Shown piece by piece: positions 1-8,598 of a stretch of 54,756 nt of DNA. The notes under the pieces are model-generated. The model had not been told where the DNA came from. It saw only the letters and a list, made by a program, of their open reading frames with translations, and searched no databases. Source of the DNA: Trueperaceae bacterium (lineage in GTDB: Bacteria > Deinococcota > Deinococci > Deinococcales > Trueperaceae); the NCBI GenBank assembly GCA_036381035.1, contig DASVDQ010000029.1:1-54756 (forward strand). Reading direction: 5' to 3'. Position numbers and translations under genes: made by a program. How positions within the stretch are numbered: the first letter of the stretch is position 1; each line of letters begins with the position of its first letter.

Positions 1-69
1 GACCGCTACGCCGAGTGGCTGCGCGCGTTCGTGGCCAGCCTCGAGGTGAGGGCCGCGGCGGGGGGTTAG
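1..69 (+). CDS. 3' end of an unidentified gene (partial)
   Basis: An open frame runs in from the window edge and stops at TAG 67-69, giving a 22-residue tail that begins DRYAEWLRAFVASLEVR and ends in an Ala/Gly stretch. The tail is helical and amphipathic, but nothing in it identifies a family. The next feature is on the opposite strand and convergent with it. It could be a chance open frame; the upstream sequence is needed to decide. Confidence 0.4.
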   Translation, partial: DRYAEWLRAFVASLEVRAAAGG

Positions 70-88
70 CTCCCGTTACCGCCCCCGG

Positions 89-738
89 CTAGCTCCCCGA
101 GCCGAGCCGCACGGCCGGCAGCACCTCGACGGAGTCGCTGAGCGGCCACGACTCCTCCCCCGGGTACACCACGTAGGCCGTTCGCGACATCAGGTCGGAA
201 AGCGCGTTCCAGAACCCCTTCGTCACCGTGGGGGACAGGGAGTACTTCATCTCGTAGCCCACCCGTTCCCTACGCCTCCCTTCGACCACCAGGTCCAGTT
301 CCGCGCCGGCCGCGGTCCTGTAGAACGTGGCGTCCCGGGGTGTCGTCATGTTCAGGAGCTGTTCGATGAGGAAGCCCTCCCATGACGCCCCGACGATCGG
401 ATGCCCCTGGAGCTCGTCGATGTCCGCGATGTCGAGGAGCGCGTGCAGGAGCCCGGAGTCTCGCAGGTACACCTTGGGAGCCTTCACGAGGCGCTTGCCG
501 AGGTCGGCTCGGTGCGGTTCGAGCGATCTCGCCAAGAAGGTGCCGATGAGGATGTCCCTGTAGGAGTTCGCCGTGGGCGGGCTCACCCCGAGGGTGCGCG
601 CCAGCTCGCTGGCGTTCCAGAGCTGCCCGTCGACCTGGCCAAGGTGGTCTTACCGACCTGGCGTGCCCCAAGCAGCGCCACGACCGGGAAGGACTCGAGT
701 GCCTCCTCGACCGCCGACGTCAAGCGGCGCCGAATCAT
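89..738 (-). pseudogene. AAA ATPase with DUF4143 domain, internally deleted and frameshifted
   Basis: The gene begins at an ATG (736-738) with MIRRRLTSAVEEALESFP followed by a Walker A motif, GARQVGKTTLA. Just after it the frame runs to a premature stop. In another frame, with no start of its own, the sequence resumes as QLWNASELARTLGVSPPTA and continues through KRLVKAPKVYLRDSGLLHALL and a C-terminal nuclease-like segment to TAG at 89-91. These are the two ends of the AAA_14/DUF4143 family, normally about 380-420 residues. Roughly 150-180 codons are missing, including Walker B and the rest of the ATPase core, so no functional ATPase can be made. The C-terminal 165-residue frame could in principle still be translated, but there is no sign that it is. 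The function of intact members is poorly known. The remnant was probably acquired horizontally. Confidence 0.85.
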
Positions 739-859
739 CCTTGCGTTTCGAAAGTCACACTTACATCTTGCAAGGATGCGCGTCGCGCCTGTCCATCTGG
801 CGGCCGTCGCCAGAGCGTGGTCCCGCCGCACGTTTCGCGAGCGGGCCCAGGCGGCTGCT

Positions 860-2005
860 TCAGCCCCGCTGCTCTATGGGCACGAACCTCTTGTCGCGCG
901 GTCCCTCGTAGACGAGGCGCGGGCGCATCAGCTTGTTGTCGGCGTACTGCTCGTAGAGGTGCGCCATCCAGCCGGCGATGCGCGCCACGGCGAAGATGGG
1001 CGTGTACATGGCCGCGGGGAAGCCGAGCATGCGGTAGACCGAGGCGCTGAAGAAGTCGACGTTCGGCCGCACCTGCTTGCCGCGCCGCGCCATCTCGCGC
1101 TCCATGACGCGCTCCATCTCGAGGCTCATCTCGAACCACTTGCTGTCGCCCGACTCCTCGGCCAGCTTGCGGCTGACCTCCTTGAGGACCTGGGCGCGCG
1201 GGTCGAGCACGCGGTAGACGCGGTGGCCGAAGCCCATCACGCGCCCGCCCGGCCGCGACAGGACGTCGAGGACGTAGCCCTCGACGTTCTCGACGGAGCC
1301 GATCTTCTCGAGGGCCTCCATGACGGCCTCGTTCGCGCCGCCGTGCAGCGGGCCCTTGAGGGCCGCCGTGGCCGCCGTGACGGCGCTGTAGACGTCGGTG
1401 AGGGTGCTGGCGGCGGCGCGGGCGACGAACGTGCTGGCGTTCGAGCCGTGCTCGGCGTGGAGCACGAGGGCCACGTCCATCACGTTCGTGGCGGCCTCGG
1501 TGGGCTCCTCGCCGGTGATCATGTAGAGGAAGTTGCCGGCGATGCCGAGGCCCGGGTGCGGCGCCACCGGCTCGAGGCCCTGCCGCACGCGCTGTATGCC
1601 CGCCACCACGGTGGGGAACTGCGCCAGCAGCAGCCTGCCGATGCGCTTGACGTTGTCCAGGCCCACGTCGTCGGCCTGCGGGTCGAGCGCGCCGAGGAGC
1701 GCGACGGCGGAGGTGAGGGCGTGCATCGGGTCGACGTCCCGCGGCAGGGCGACGAGCTGGTCCACGACGGCCCTGGGGAGCTCGAACGCCGTCCTCAGCT
1801 CGGCCCTGAAGGCGTCCAGCTGGGCCCTGGTGGGGAGCTCGCCCTCCCATAGCAGGTGGACGACCTCCTCGAAGCTCGCCTTGTCGGCGAGCTCCCTGAT
1901 GTCGTAGCCGCGGTAGATCAGCTCGCCCTTGGCGCCGTCGATCGAGCAGATCGAGCTGACGTCGATGTTGACGCCTTCGAGCCCGCGGTAGATCGTCTGT
2001 TCCAT
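860..2005 (-). CDS. gltA: Citrate synthase
   Basis: 381 residues, the usual size of the short dimeric bacterial citrate synthase. It condenses acetyl-CoA with oxaloacetate, the entry step of the TCA cycle, in the cytoplasm. Visible family signatures are the histidines at about 186 (LHAEHGSNAST), 221 (KGPLHGGANE) and 261 (GFGHRVYRVLDPR) and the catalytic Asp near 317 (NVDFFSASVYRMLGFP). The ATG at 2005 is chosen because MEQTIYRGLEGV matches the family N-terminus and is preceded by a purine-rich GGAAGAGAGAGA site; the frame stays open far upstream without homology. A 2-methylcitrate synthase is the main alternative, but no prpB or prpD lies nearby. It is transcribed alone, against the downstream pseudogene. 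Confidence 0.93.
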   Translation of the reverse strand: MEQTIYRGLEGVNIDVSSICSIDGAKGELIYRGYDIRELADKASFEEVVHLLWEGELPTRAQLDAFRAELRTAFELPRAVVDQLVALPRDVDPMHALTSAVALLGALDPQADDVGLDNVKRIGRLLLAQFPTVVAGIQRVRQGLEPVAPHPGLGIAGNFLYMITGEEPTEAATNVMDVALVLHAEHGSNASTFVARAAASTLTDVYSAVTAATAALKGPLHGGANEAVMEALEKIGSVENVEGYVLDVLSRPGGRVMGFGHRVYRVLDPRAQVLKEVSRKLAEESGDSKWFEMSLEMERVMEREMARRGKQVRPNVDFFSASVYRMLGFPAAMYTPIFAVARIAGWMAHLYEQYADNKLMRPRLVYEGPRDKRFVPIEQRG

Positions 2006-2220
2006 CGTCTCTCTCTTCCCCGGGCGGCCGCTGGGGCCTCCCGGGCGCGCCGCGGGAGCGGCGGCAGGCGCCGTCGGGCGCACCGGCAGTCTAAAGGACG
2101 TCGGCGGCGTCTCCGGGCCCCGGTGCGGCGGACCGGGGCACAGGTCGCCGGGTCGCCGTGTGCCTGCGCTTCGCGGGGGCCGGTCGCCGCGGCTCGCGGG
2201 GCCCGGCCGCGCCGGGGGGC

Positions 2221-2309
2221 CCTCAGCCCTCGCGCGCGACGAAGAGCGGGCCGGGGGACGCGGCGAACGTCGCCTGCGCGGCCTCAGCCCTCGCGCGCGA
2301 CGAAGAGCG
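2221..2309. repeat. 28-bp direct repeat duplicating the end of a gene
   Basis: An exact 28-bp sequence occurs at 2221-2248 and again at 2282-2309, 61 bp apart. The second copy contains the last codons and TGA of the membrane protein gene at 2284-2781 (minus strand). The first copy, just beyond that stop, still encodes the same LFVAREG-stop. The DNA between the copies diverges, so this looks like a short tandem duplication of the gene end that has since decayed. Confidence 0.85.
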
Positions 2310-2781
2310 CGACCCCGGCGGCGGCGATCGCGCCGAGCAGGACCGCCGTCACGAGGTCGGCGGCGGCGAGGCCCACGACGAGCCCGATCAGCGCCAGCGC
2401 GCCGCCCACGACGAGCGCGAGGTGCGCCGGCGGGGGGTCGAGGGCGTCGGCCATGCAGAGGGCCGCTCCGAGGCTGAGGAGGTAGGCGCCGTCCCACCCC
2501 GCGACGGCCTCGAACAGGATCCCCACGCCGGACCCGGCCAGCGCCGCGCCCAGCAGCAGCACGCCGCGGGTGCCGAACCTCCCGTAGGCCACGAGGAAGG
2601 CGCCGCCGGCGAGCGTGGCCCACAGCCACGCCGAGCTGCCGAGGAGCCGGGCGAGGACGGCTAGGCCCAGGCAGGCGGCGAGCGTCAGGGCTATGAGCGC
2701 CGCCGGCGGCAGGCCGCCCACGCGGCGGGCGAGCTCGCGGGCCAGGCCGGGCAGGGCCGAGTTACGAGCCGTGCGCTCCAC
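2284..2781 (-). CDS. Small polytopic membrane protein of unknown function
   Basis: 165 residues from a GTG at 2781. After about 25 polar residues the sequence is almost all hydrophobic, with about six helices rich in Ala, Leu, Gly and Val (for example LIALTLAACLGLAVLARLL and LALVVGGALALIGLVVGLA). The GTG is preferred over an upstream ATG at 2826 because a TATCCT box (2788-2793) sits 6 nt before it, the leaderless arrangement seen at other genes here, and because the upstream residues are Arg/Pro-rich. No motif gives a function. Its last codons lie inside a 28-bp repeat. The gap to citrate synthase (2006-2283) holds only the second copy of that repeat and GC-rich leader DNA. Confidence 0.7.
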   Translation of the reverse strand: MERTARNSALPGLARELARRVGGLPPAALIALTLAACLGLAVLARLLGSSAWLWATLAGGAFLVAYGRFGTRGVLLLGAALAGSGVGILFEAVAGWDGAYLLSLGAALCMADALDPPPAHLALVVGGALALIGLVVGLAAADLVTAVLLGAIAAAGVALFVAREG

Positions 2782-2787
2782 GACGCG

Positions 2788-2793
2788 AGGATA
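2788..2793 (-). promoter_or_regulatory. Leaderless -10 box of the small membrane protein
   Basis: TATCCT lies 6 nt before the GTG at 2781, so transcription would begin at about the first codon. No -35 hexamer is evident. Confidence 0.5.
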
Positions 2794-2834
2794 AGGCGTT
2801 CGTGAGGGCCGCCGCAGTGCCCGCACATGCCAGC

Positions 2835-2871
2835 TCCGTTACGGAAGGCGCTCTGGGGCCGGTGGTATCGT
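2835..2871 (+). promoter_or_regulatory. Promoter and palindromic operator candidate of the 2-oxoacid dehydrogenase operon
   Basis: A perfect palindrome TCCGT-T-ACGGA (2835-2845) lies about 20 bp before a TATCGT -10-like hexamer (2866-2871), itself 108 nt before the E1alpha ATG. The dyad would overlap the -35 region, as for a repressor. No good -35 hexamer is visible. No regulator gene lies next to the operon. Confidence 0.45.
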
Positions 2872-2892
2872 CGGGTCACTGACCGTCCGTGA

Positions 2893-4077
<1,185 letters not shown>

Positions 4078-4105
4078 GGGCGCCGGCGCGGGAGGCTTGC
4101 GGACC

Positions 4106-5080
4106 ATGAGCCTGCAGACGATGGCCCAGGCCATCGCCAAGACGCTCGACAGCGAGATGGCGCGCGACGAGCGCGTCGTCGTCATCGGCGAGGACGTCGG
4201 CAAGCGCGGCGGCGTGTTCCTCGCCACCGACAAGCTGTTCGAGAAGTACGGCCCCGACAGGGTCATCGACTCGCCGCTCTCGGAGGCCGCCATCATCGGC
4301 GCCGCGCTCGGCATGGCCGTCTACGGCATCAGGCCGGTGGCCGAGATCCAGTTCGCCGACTACGTGTTCCCCGGCTTCGACCAGCTGGTGTCGCAGGTGG
4401 CGAAGATCCGCTACCGCTCCGGCGGCACCTTCACGGCCCCCATGGTCGTGCGCATGCCGTCCGGCGGCGGGGTCCGCGGCGGTCACCACCACTCCCAGAA
4501 CCCCGACGCGCACTTCGTGCACACGGCCGGGCTGAAGGTCGTCTACCCGTCGACGCCGGCGGACTCGGCGGGGCTGCTGCGCGCCGCGATCCGCGACGAC
4601 GACCCGGTCGTCGTCATGGAGCCCAAGCGCCTCTACCGCGCCGTGAAGGAGGAGGTCCCCGAGGGCGAGCACCTGGTGCCGATCGGCGCCTCCGCCGTGC
4701 GGCGCGAGGGCGACGACGTCGTGCTCGTCAGCTACGGCGGCAGCATGGCCGAGACGCTCAAGGCCGCCGACGCCCTCGACGAGCAGGGCATCGGCGCCCA
4801 CGTCATCGACCTGCGCTCGCTGCAGCCGTGGGACGAGAACGCCGTGCTCGAGGCCGCAGCGCGCGTGGGCCGCGTGGTCCTGGTGAGCGAGTCGCCGCGC
4901 ACGGCCGGCTTCATGAGCGAGGTCTCCGCGACGATCGTCGAGGAGGTCATGGACAGCCTCCTCGCGCCGCCGCTGCGGGTGACGGGCTTCGACACGCCCT
5001 ACCCCTACGCCCAGGACCGCGAGTACCTGCCCAGCCCCAACCGCATCCTGCGCGCCGTCGAGCGGGTGCTCACCTACTGA
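4106..5080 (+). CDS. bkdA2: Branched-chain 2-oxoacid dehydrogenase E1 component, beta subunit
   Basis: 324 residues, full length for the transketolase-like E1 beta subunit, which pairs with E1alpha to complete the two ThDP sites. Typical stretches are [46 protein letters not shown] and the [20 protein letters not shown] active-site loop. The C-terminal transketolase domain carries [17 protein letters not shown]. The ATG at 4106 fits the family start ([10 protein letters not shown]); a TTG at 4097 is possible, and a GGGAGG lies 10 nt before the ATG. The gap to E1alpha is 28 nt. Confidence 0.92.
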   Translation: MSLQTMAQAIAKTLDSEMARDERVVVIGEDVGKRGGVFLATDKLFEKYGPDRVIDSPLSEAAIIGAALGMAVYGIRPVAEIQFADYVFPGFDQLVSQVAKIRYRSGGTFTAPMVVRMPSGGGVRGGHHHSQNPDAHFVHTAGLKVVYPSTPADSAGLLRAAIRDDDPVVVMEPKRLYRAVKEEVPEGEHLVPIGASAVRREGDDVVLVSYGGSMAETLKAADALDEQGIGAHVIDLRSLQPWDENAVLEAAARVGRVVLVSESPRTAGFMSEVSATIVEEVMDSLLAPPLRVTGFDTPYPYAQDREYLPSPNRILRAVERVLTY

Positions 5081-5102
5081 GGCAGAGGAGGACTGGCTGA
5101 CA

Positions 5103-6521
5103 GTGCCGCGTGAGCTGCTGCTGCCCGAGCTGGCCGAGTCGGTGGTGGAGGGCGAGATCGTCAAGTGGCTGGTGCCGGAGGGCGGCAGCGTCGCCAAGGA
5201 CCAGCCGATCGTCGAGGTCATGACCGACAAGGTCACTGTCGAGCTCCCCAGCCCCTACGCCGGCGTGGTCGCGAAGCACCTGGCCGGCGAGGGCGACGTC
5301 GTGAAGGTCCACCAGGCGATCGCGCTCATCGAGGAGGAGGGCGCCGCCGCAGGAGCGGCCGCTCCCCCCGCCGCGGCGCCGGGCCACGGCGACGAGGAGC
5401 GCTCGATCGTCGAGGGCGGCGCGGGGGTCGCCGACGACCGCGGCGACGAGCTGAGCCTGTTCAAGCCCGGCGACGCCCGCGGCGAGGAGCCGCTGCACCG
5501 GGTCTCGTTCCAGCGGCGTCTCGACGGCGTCGCGTCGGTGGCCGAGCCCGCGGCCCCGCCGCCCCGGGCCGTCGCGCCCCCGCCGCCCGCGCGGGGCGCC
5601 GGACCGGTGAAGGGCCCCTACGGCCGCGTGCTGGCCGTGCCGGCGGCCCGGAAGCTCGCGCGCGAGCTCGGCGTCGACATCGAGCAGGTGGTCGGCAGCG
5701 GCCCGAACGGCCGCGTGCGCGTCGAGGACGTCCGCGCCCACGCCGAGGCCGCCGGCGCCGCGGCGTCGCCTCCCGCCCGTCCCGCCGCGGCCCACGCCTC
5801 GCCGGCGGACCTCGCCGCCCTCGAGGAGCGGGTGCCGGTGCGGGGCCTGCGGCGCCTGATCTCGCAGCAGATGGTCGCCTCGCACCTGCAGACGGTGCGC
5901 ACGCTGCACGTGGACGAGGCCGACGTGAGCGCGCTCGTCGCCATGCGCGAGCGCCTCAAGCCCGTCGCCGAGCGTCGCGGCGTGAGGCTCTCCTACCTGC
6001 CGTTCGTCATGAAGGCCGTCGTGGCCGCGCTGAAGGAGTACCCGGCGCTCAACTCGAGCCTCGACGAGGCCAAGGGGGAGATCGTCGTCAAGCGCTACTA
6101 CGACATCGGCATGGCGGTGGCCGTCGACGACGGGCTGGTCGTGCCGGTGGTCAAGGACGTGGCGGGGCGCAGCCTCATCGAGGTCGCCGCCGAGGTCCAG
6201 CGCCTGGCCGAGGCCGCCCGCGCCGGCAGGCTCGCCCCCGACGACGTGAAGGGCGGGACGTTCTCGATCACGAACATCGGCAGCCTGGGCGGCCTGTTCT
6301 CGTTCCCCATCATCAACGTGCCCGAGGTGGCGATCCTCGGTCTGCACACGATCAAGAAGCGGCCGGTGGTGCTGCCCGACGACACGATCGCCGCGCGCTC
6401 GATGGTCTACCTCAGCCTCTCGTTCGACCACCGCGTGCTCGACGGCGCCGTGGCGGCGTCGTTCACCAGCCGCCTCATCGAGCTGCTCCAGACGCCCGAG
6501 GAGCTGATGCTCGACCTCTAG
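5103..6521 (+). CDS. bkdB: 2-oxoacid dehydrogenase E2, dihydrolipoyl acyltransferase
   Basis: 472 residues from GTG 5103, which has an AGAGGAGGA site upstream. The N-terminal lipoyl domain (about 1-78) has the lipoylated lysine at 43 (VMTDKVTVEL). A long Ala/Pro-rich linker follows, then a peripheral-subunit-binding domain (about 176-211, VPAARKLARELGVDIEQV) and the catalytic domain with the active-site motif DHRVLDG (His 443, Asp 447). It transfers the acyl group from lipoamide to CoA and forms the core of the complex. It is the last gene of the operon and ends just before a hairpin terminator. The linker between the lipoyl and binding domains is long and contains an acidic segment. Confidence 0.93.
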   Translation: MPRELLLPELAESVVEGEIVKWLVPEGGSVAKDQPIVEVMTDKVTVELPSPYAGVVAKHLAGEGDVVKVHQAIALIEEEGAAAGAAAPPAAAPGHGDEERSIVEGGAGVADDRGDELSLFKPGDARGEEPLHRVSFQRRLDGVASVAEPAAPPPRAVAPPPPARGAGPVKGPYGRVLAVPAARKLARELGVDIEQVVGSGPNGRVRVEDVRAHAEAAGAAASPPARPAAAHASPADLAALEERVPVRGLRRLISQQMVASHLQTVRTLHVDEADVSALVAMRERLKPVAERRGVRLSYLPFVMKAVVAALKEYPALNSSLDEAKGEIVVKRYYDIGMAVAVDDGLVVPVVKDVAGRSLIEVAAEVQRLAEAARAGRLAPDDVKGGTFSITNIGSLGGLFSFPIINVPEVAILGLHTIKKRPVVLPDDTIAARSMVYLSLSFDHRVLDGAVAASFTSRLIELLQTPEELMLDL

Positions 6522-6540
6522 TCGGGTCGGGATACGGCGC

Positions 6541-6575
6541 AGGGCCGGCCGACTGCTCGTGAGGCGGCCGGCCCT
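6541..6575. terminator. Hairpin terminator between convergent genes
   Basis: An 11-bp perfect stem (6541-6551 with 6565-6575, arm AGGGCCGGCCG) closes a 13-nt loop between the E2 stop and the convergent FAD oxidase stop. It has a T pair on the plus side but no long T tract; it could serve both strands. Confidence 0.65.
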
Positions 6576-6618
6576 TGCCTGCCGGCGAGGCGTCGGGCGC
6601 GCGCCGGAGCGTCGCCGC

Positions 6619-7983
6619 TCAGGCCGGCGTCACGCTGAGGACCGAGCGGAACAGGTCGCCCGGGTCGTAGGCGCGCTTCACCGCGCGCAGGCGCTCCCAC
6701 GTCCCGCCGGGGTAGGCGTCCTCGACCCTGAAGCCGTCGTCGGCGAAGCTCACGAACTGCGCCGGTCCCTCTGCCAGGGCCTGGTGCGCGCGCTGCAGCC
6801 AGTCGAGCGCCGCCGGACCGCCGTCGGGCCGCATGTAGCCGGACATCAGCCACAGCGCCAGCCTCCGCCGCCTGTGGGCGAAGGCCGTGGCCCCGTCCTC
6901 CACGCGGGCGATGGCGCCGCCCATGGGCCTGAGCTGCACGCCCCTCATGCCCATCGCCGGCTCGGTCGCGAGGGCCATGACGGCCTCGGCGGCCGCCGGG
7001 TCCCACGAGTCCCTGAAGCCCGTGGCGAAGCGCATGGTGATGGGCGGCGCCGGCGGCTCCTCGAGCATCTCGGCGTAGCGCAGGGGGCGTACGGCGTCGA
7101 CGAGCGGGGCGGCCGCGGCCCGCAGCGGCGCGAAGGCGGCCTTCCCGGCGGCCTCGTCGCCCAGGTGGAAGCCGCGCACTATCGCTATGGGCTTGCCGTG
7201 CACCTCGGCCGGCAGGAACGGCATGGGCGGGGCGACCATGACCTGGACGATGACGGTGAGCTCGTCGGGGGCCTCCAGGGCGGCCTTCACGACCCCGTGC
7301 ACGACCTCGGGGGAGGCCGGCTGGATGAGCACGCCGCCGTAGCCGCCCGCCAACTCGCGCAGGGCGTAGCGCAGACGGGTCACGACGCCGAAGCCGGGTC
7401 CGCCGCCCCGCAGCGCCCAGAACAGGTCGGGCTCCGAGTCGGCGTCGGCCCACAGGACGCGCCCGTCGGCCGTGACGACCTCGGCGCCGAGGAGGCTGTC
7501 GACGGTGAGGCCCTGGGCGCGGCTGAGGAAGCCGAGGCCGCCCCCCAGCGTCAGCCCCGCGATGCCCACCGTGGGCGTGTCGCCGAAGCCCGTCGCCAGC
7601 CCGCGCTCCGCCGACGCCGCCGTGTACTCGCCCGCCGTCACGCCGGCCTGCGCGGTGGCGGTGCGCCCGGCCGCGTCGATGTCGATGCCCTTCATGCCGC
7701 GCGTGTCGATCACGAAGACGCCGTCGCCGCCGGCCGCGCCCGTGGGGTGGTGTCCGCCGCCGCGCACCGCGAACGGCACGCCCTCGCCCGCCAGCACGGT
7801 CACGGCGCTCGCGACGTCCTCGGCGTCTACGGGCCGCACCAGGGCCAGCGGCCTGGCGTCGCGCCCGGCCAGCATCAGCGCCCTCACGTCGTCGTAGTCG
7901 GCCGAGTCGGGCACGATCACGCCGCCGCGCACGTTCCTCTCCAGCAGCCCGAGCGTGCGGGTCACGCTGCTTTCTCCGATCAT
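6619..7983 (-). CDS. FAD-linked oxidase of the berberine-bridge-enzyme type
   Basis: 454 residues. The N-terminal PCMH-type FAD domain includes ALVRPVDAEDVASAV and VRGGGHHPTG, where the second His is the usual 8-alpha-histidyl FAD anchor. The second anchor of bicovalent members, a Cys in front of TVGxxG, is Thr here (GDTPTVGIAGLTLGGG), so flavin attachment is probably single. The C-terminus ends with a BBE domain (YPGGTWERLRAVKRAYDPGDLF). Such enzymes oxidise sugars, alcohols or plant-type aromatics with O2; the substrate is unknown. The ATG follows a GGAGG site. The gene is divergent from a marR regulator and has a strong promoter with an embedded palindrome, suggesting induction by the MarR ligand. 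Confidence 0.85.
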   Translation of the reverse strand: MIGESSVTRTLGLLERNVRGGVIVPDSADYDDVRALMLAGRDARPLALVRPVDAEDVASAVTVLAGEGVPFAVRGGGHHPTGAAGGDGVFVIDTRGMKGIDIDAAGRTATAQAGVTAGEYTAASAERGLATGFGDTPTVGIAGLTLGGGLGFLSRAQGLTVDSLLGAEVVTADGRVLWADADSEPDLFWALRGGGPGFGVVTRLRYALRELAGGYGGVLIQPASPEVVHGVVKAALEAPDELTVIVQVMVAPPMPFLPAEVHGKPIAIVRGFHLGDEAAGKAAFAPLRAAAAPLVDAVRPLRYAEMLEEPPAPPITMRFATGFRDSWDPAAAEAVMALATEPAMGMRGVQLRPMGGAIARVEDGATAFAHRRRRLALWLMSGYMRPDGGPAALDWLQRAHQALAEGPAQFVSFADDGFRVEDAYPGGTWERLRAVKRAYDPGDLFRSVLSVTPA

Positions 7984-8034
7984 CCCTGCCTCCTAGCGTC
8001 CGGCAGCGCCCGCCGGGCCGGACGGTCGAGGGAA

Positions 8035-8063
8035 AAGATAGAACTCTAAGCCTTAGATGTCAA
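8035..8063 (-). promoter_or_regulatory. Sigma-70-type promoter of the FAD oxidase with a palindrome in the spacer
   Basis: On the minus strand TTGACA (8058-8063) and TATCTT (8035-8040) are separated by exactly 17 bp. The spacer contains the perfect inverted repeat CTAAG-C-CTTAG (8046-8056), a natural position for a repressor. The adjacent divergent gene encodes a MarR protein, so this is the likely operator. Confidence 0.8.
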
Positions 8064-8087
8064 ATGATATGACCCCTAACGACCTGC

Positions 8088-8093
8088 TATGCT
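8088..8093 (+). promoter_or_regulatory. Leaderless -10 box of marR
   Basis: TATGCT is 6 nt before the GTG at 8100, so the transcript would start at or next to the start codon. The start choice rests on this box; no ribosome binding site is present. Confidence 0.6.
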
Positions 8094-8099
8094 CGTCCC

Positions 8100-8549
8100 G
8101 TGCGGGACAGGCGGGTAGAGCAGCCCATCGGGCGCTACCTCTGGGACGTGGTCACGGCCATGTCGAGGGAGTTCGATGCCGAGCTCGCGCGCGCGGGAGG
8201 CTCGCGGGCGCTGTGGTTCGTCCTCATCGCCCTGTGCGACCACCCGGGGGCGAGCCAGCGCGAGATCGCCGAGCGGGTGGGCGTGCAGGACGCCACGCTC
8301 ACGCACCACCTGAACGCGATGGAGGAGGCCGGGCTCATCCGCCGCTACCGACCGCCGGAGGACAGGCGCGTGCAGCGCATCGAGCTGACGGCGGAGGGCA
8401 TGGCCCTGTTCCGCCGCCTGTCCGAGACGGCCGCGGCCTTCGACAGGCGCCTGCGGCGGGGCGTGCCGGACGAGGAGATCGCTCGCCTGAGGGAGACGCT
8501 GGCGCGGCTCCTGGCGAACGCGACCGGCGGCGGCGACGACGACGGCTAG
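8100..8549 (+). CDS. MarR-family transcriptional regulator
   Basis: 149 residues, the normal MarR length. A winged helix-turn-helix is clear at about 56-105 (SQREIAERVGVQDATLTHHLNAMEEAGLIRR, then the wing PPEDRRVQRIELTAEG), flanked by the N- and C-terminal dimerisation helices. It probably binds the palindrome CTAAGCCTTAG in the divergent intergenic region and represses the FAD oxidase gene, perhaps also itself. The GTG start follows a TATGCT box directly, with no ribosome binding site. The effector is unknown; MarR proteins often sense phenolic compounds, which would fit an aromatic-oxidising flavoenzyme, but that is inference. Confidence 0.9.
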   Translation: MRDRRVEQPIGRYLWDVVTAMSREFDAELARAGGSRALWFVLIALCDHPGASQREIAERVGVQDATLTHHLNAMEEAGLIRRYRPPEDRRVQRIELTAEGMALFRRLSETAAAFDRRLRRGVPDEEIARLRETLARLLANATGGGDDDG

Positions 8550-8586
8550 CCACCGGGCGGCTACCCCGAACGGCCCGGTGGGGACG

Positions 8587-8592
8587 TAATAT
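8587..8592 (+). promoter_or_regulatory. Leaderless -10 box of uvrC
   Basis: TAATAT is 6 nt upstream of the uvrC ATG at 8599, with no ribosome binding site between. It lies 38 nt after the marR stop, so uvrC can be transcribed separately. Confidence 0.6.
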
Positions 8593-8598
8593 CCCCTG

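Noticed and set aside
401-1852. Long open frame on the plus strand opposite citrate synthase
   Set aside because: It is antisense to a clear enzyme gene and its product is Arg/Ala/Val-rich with His/Asp patches, as expected for the complement of a GC-rich gene. Similar long frames occur opposite alaS, the TPR-CPBP gene, uvrC and others and were all left out.
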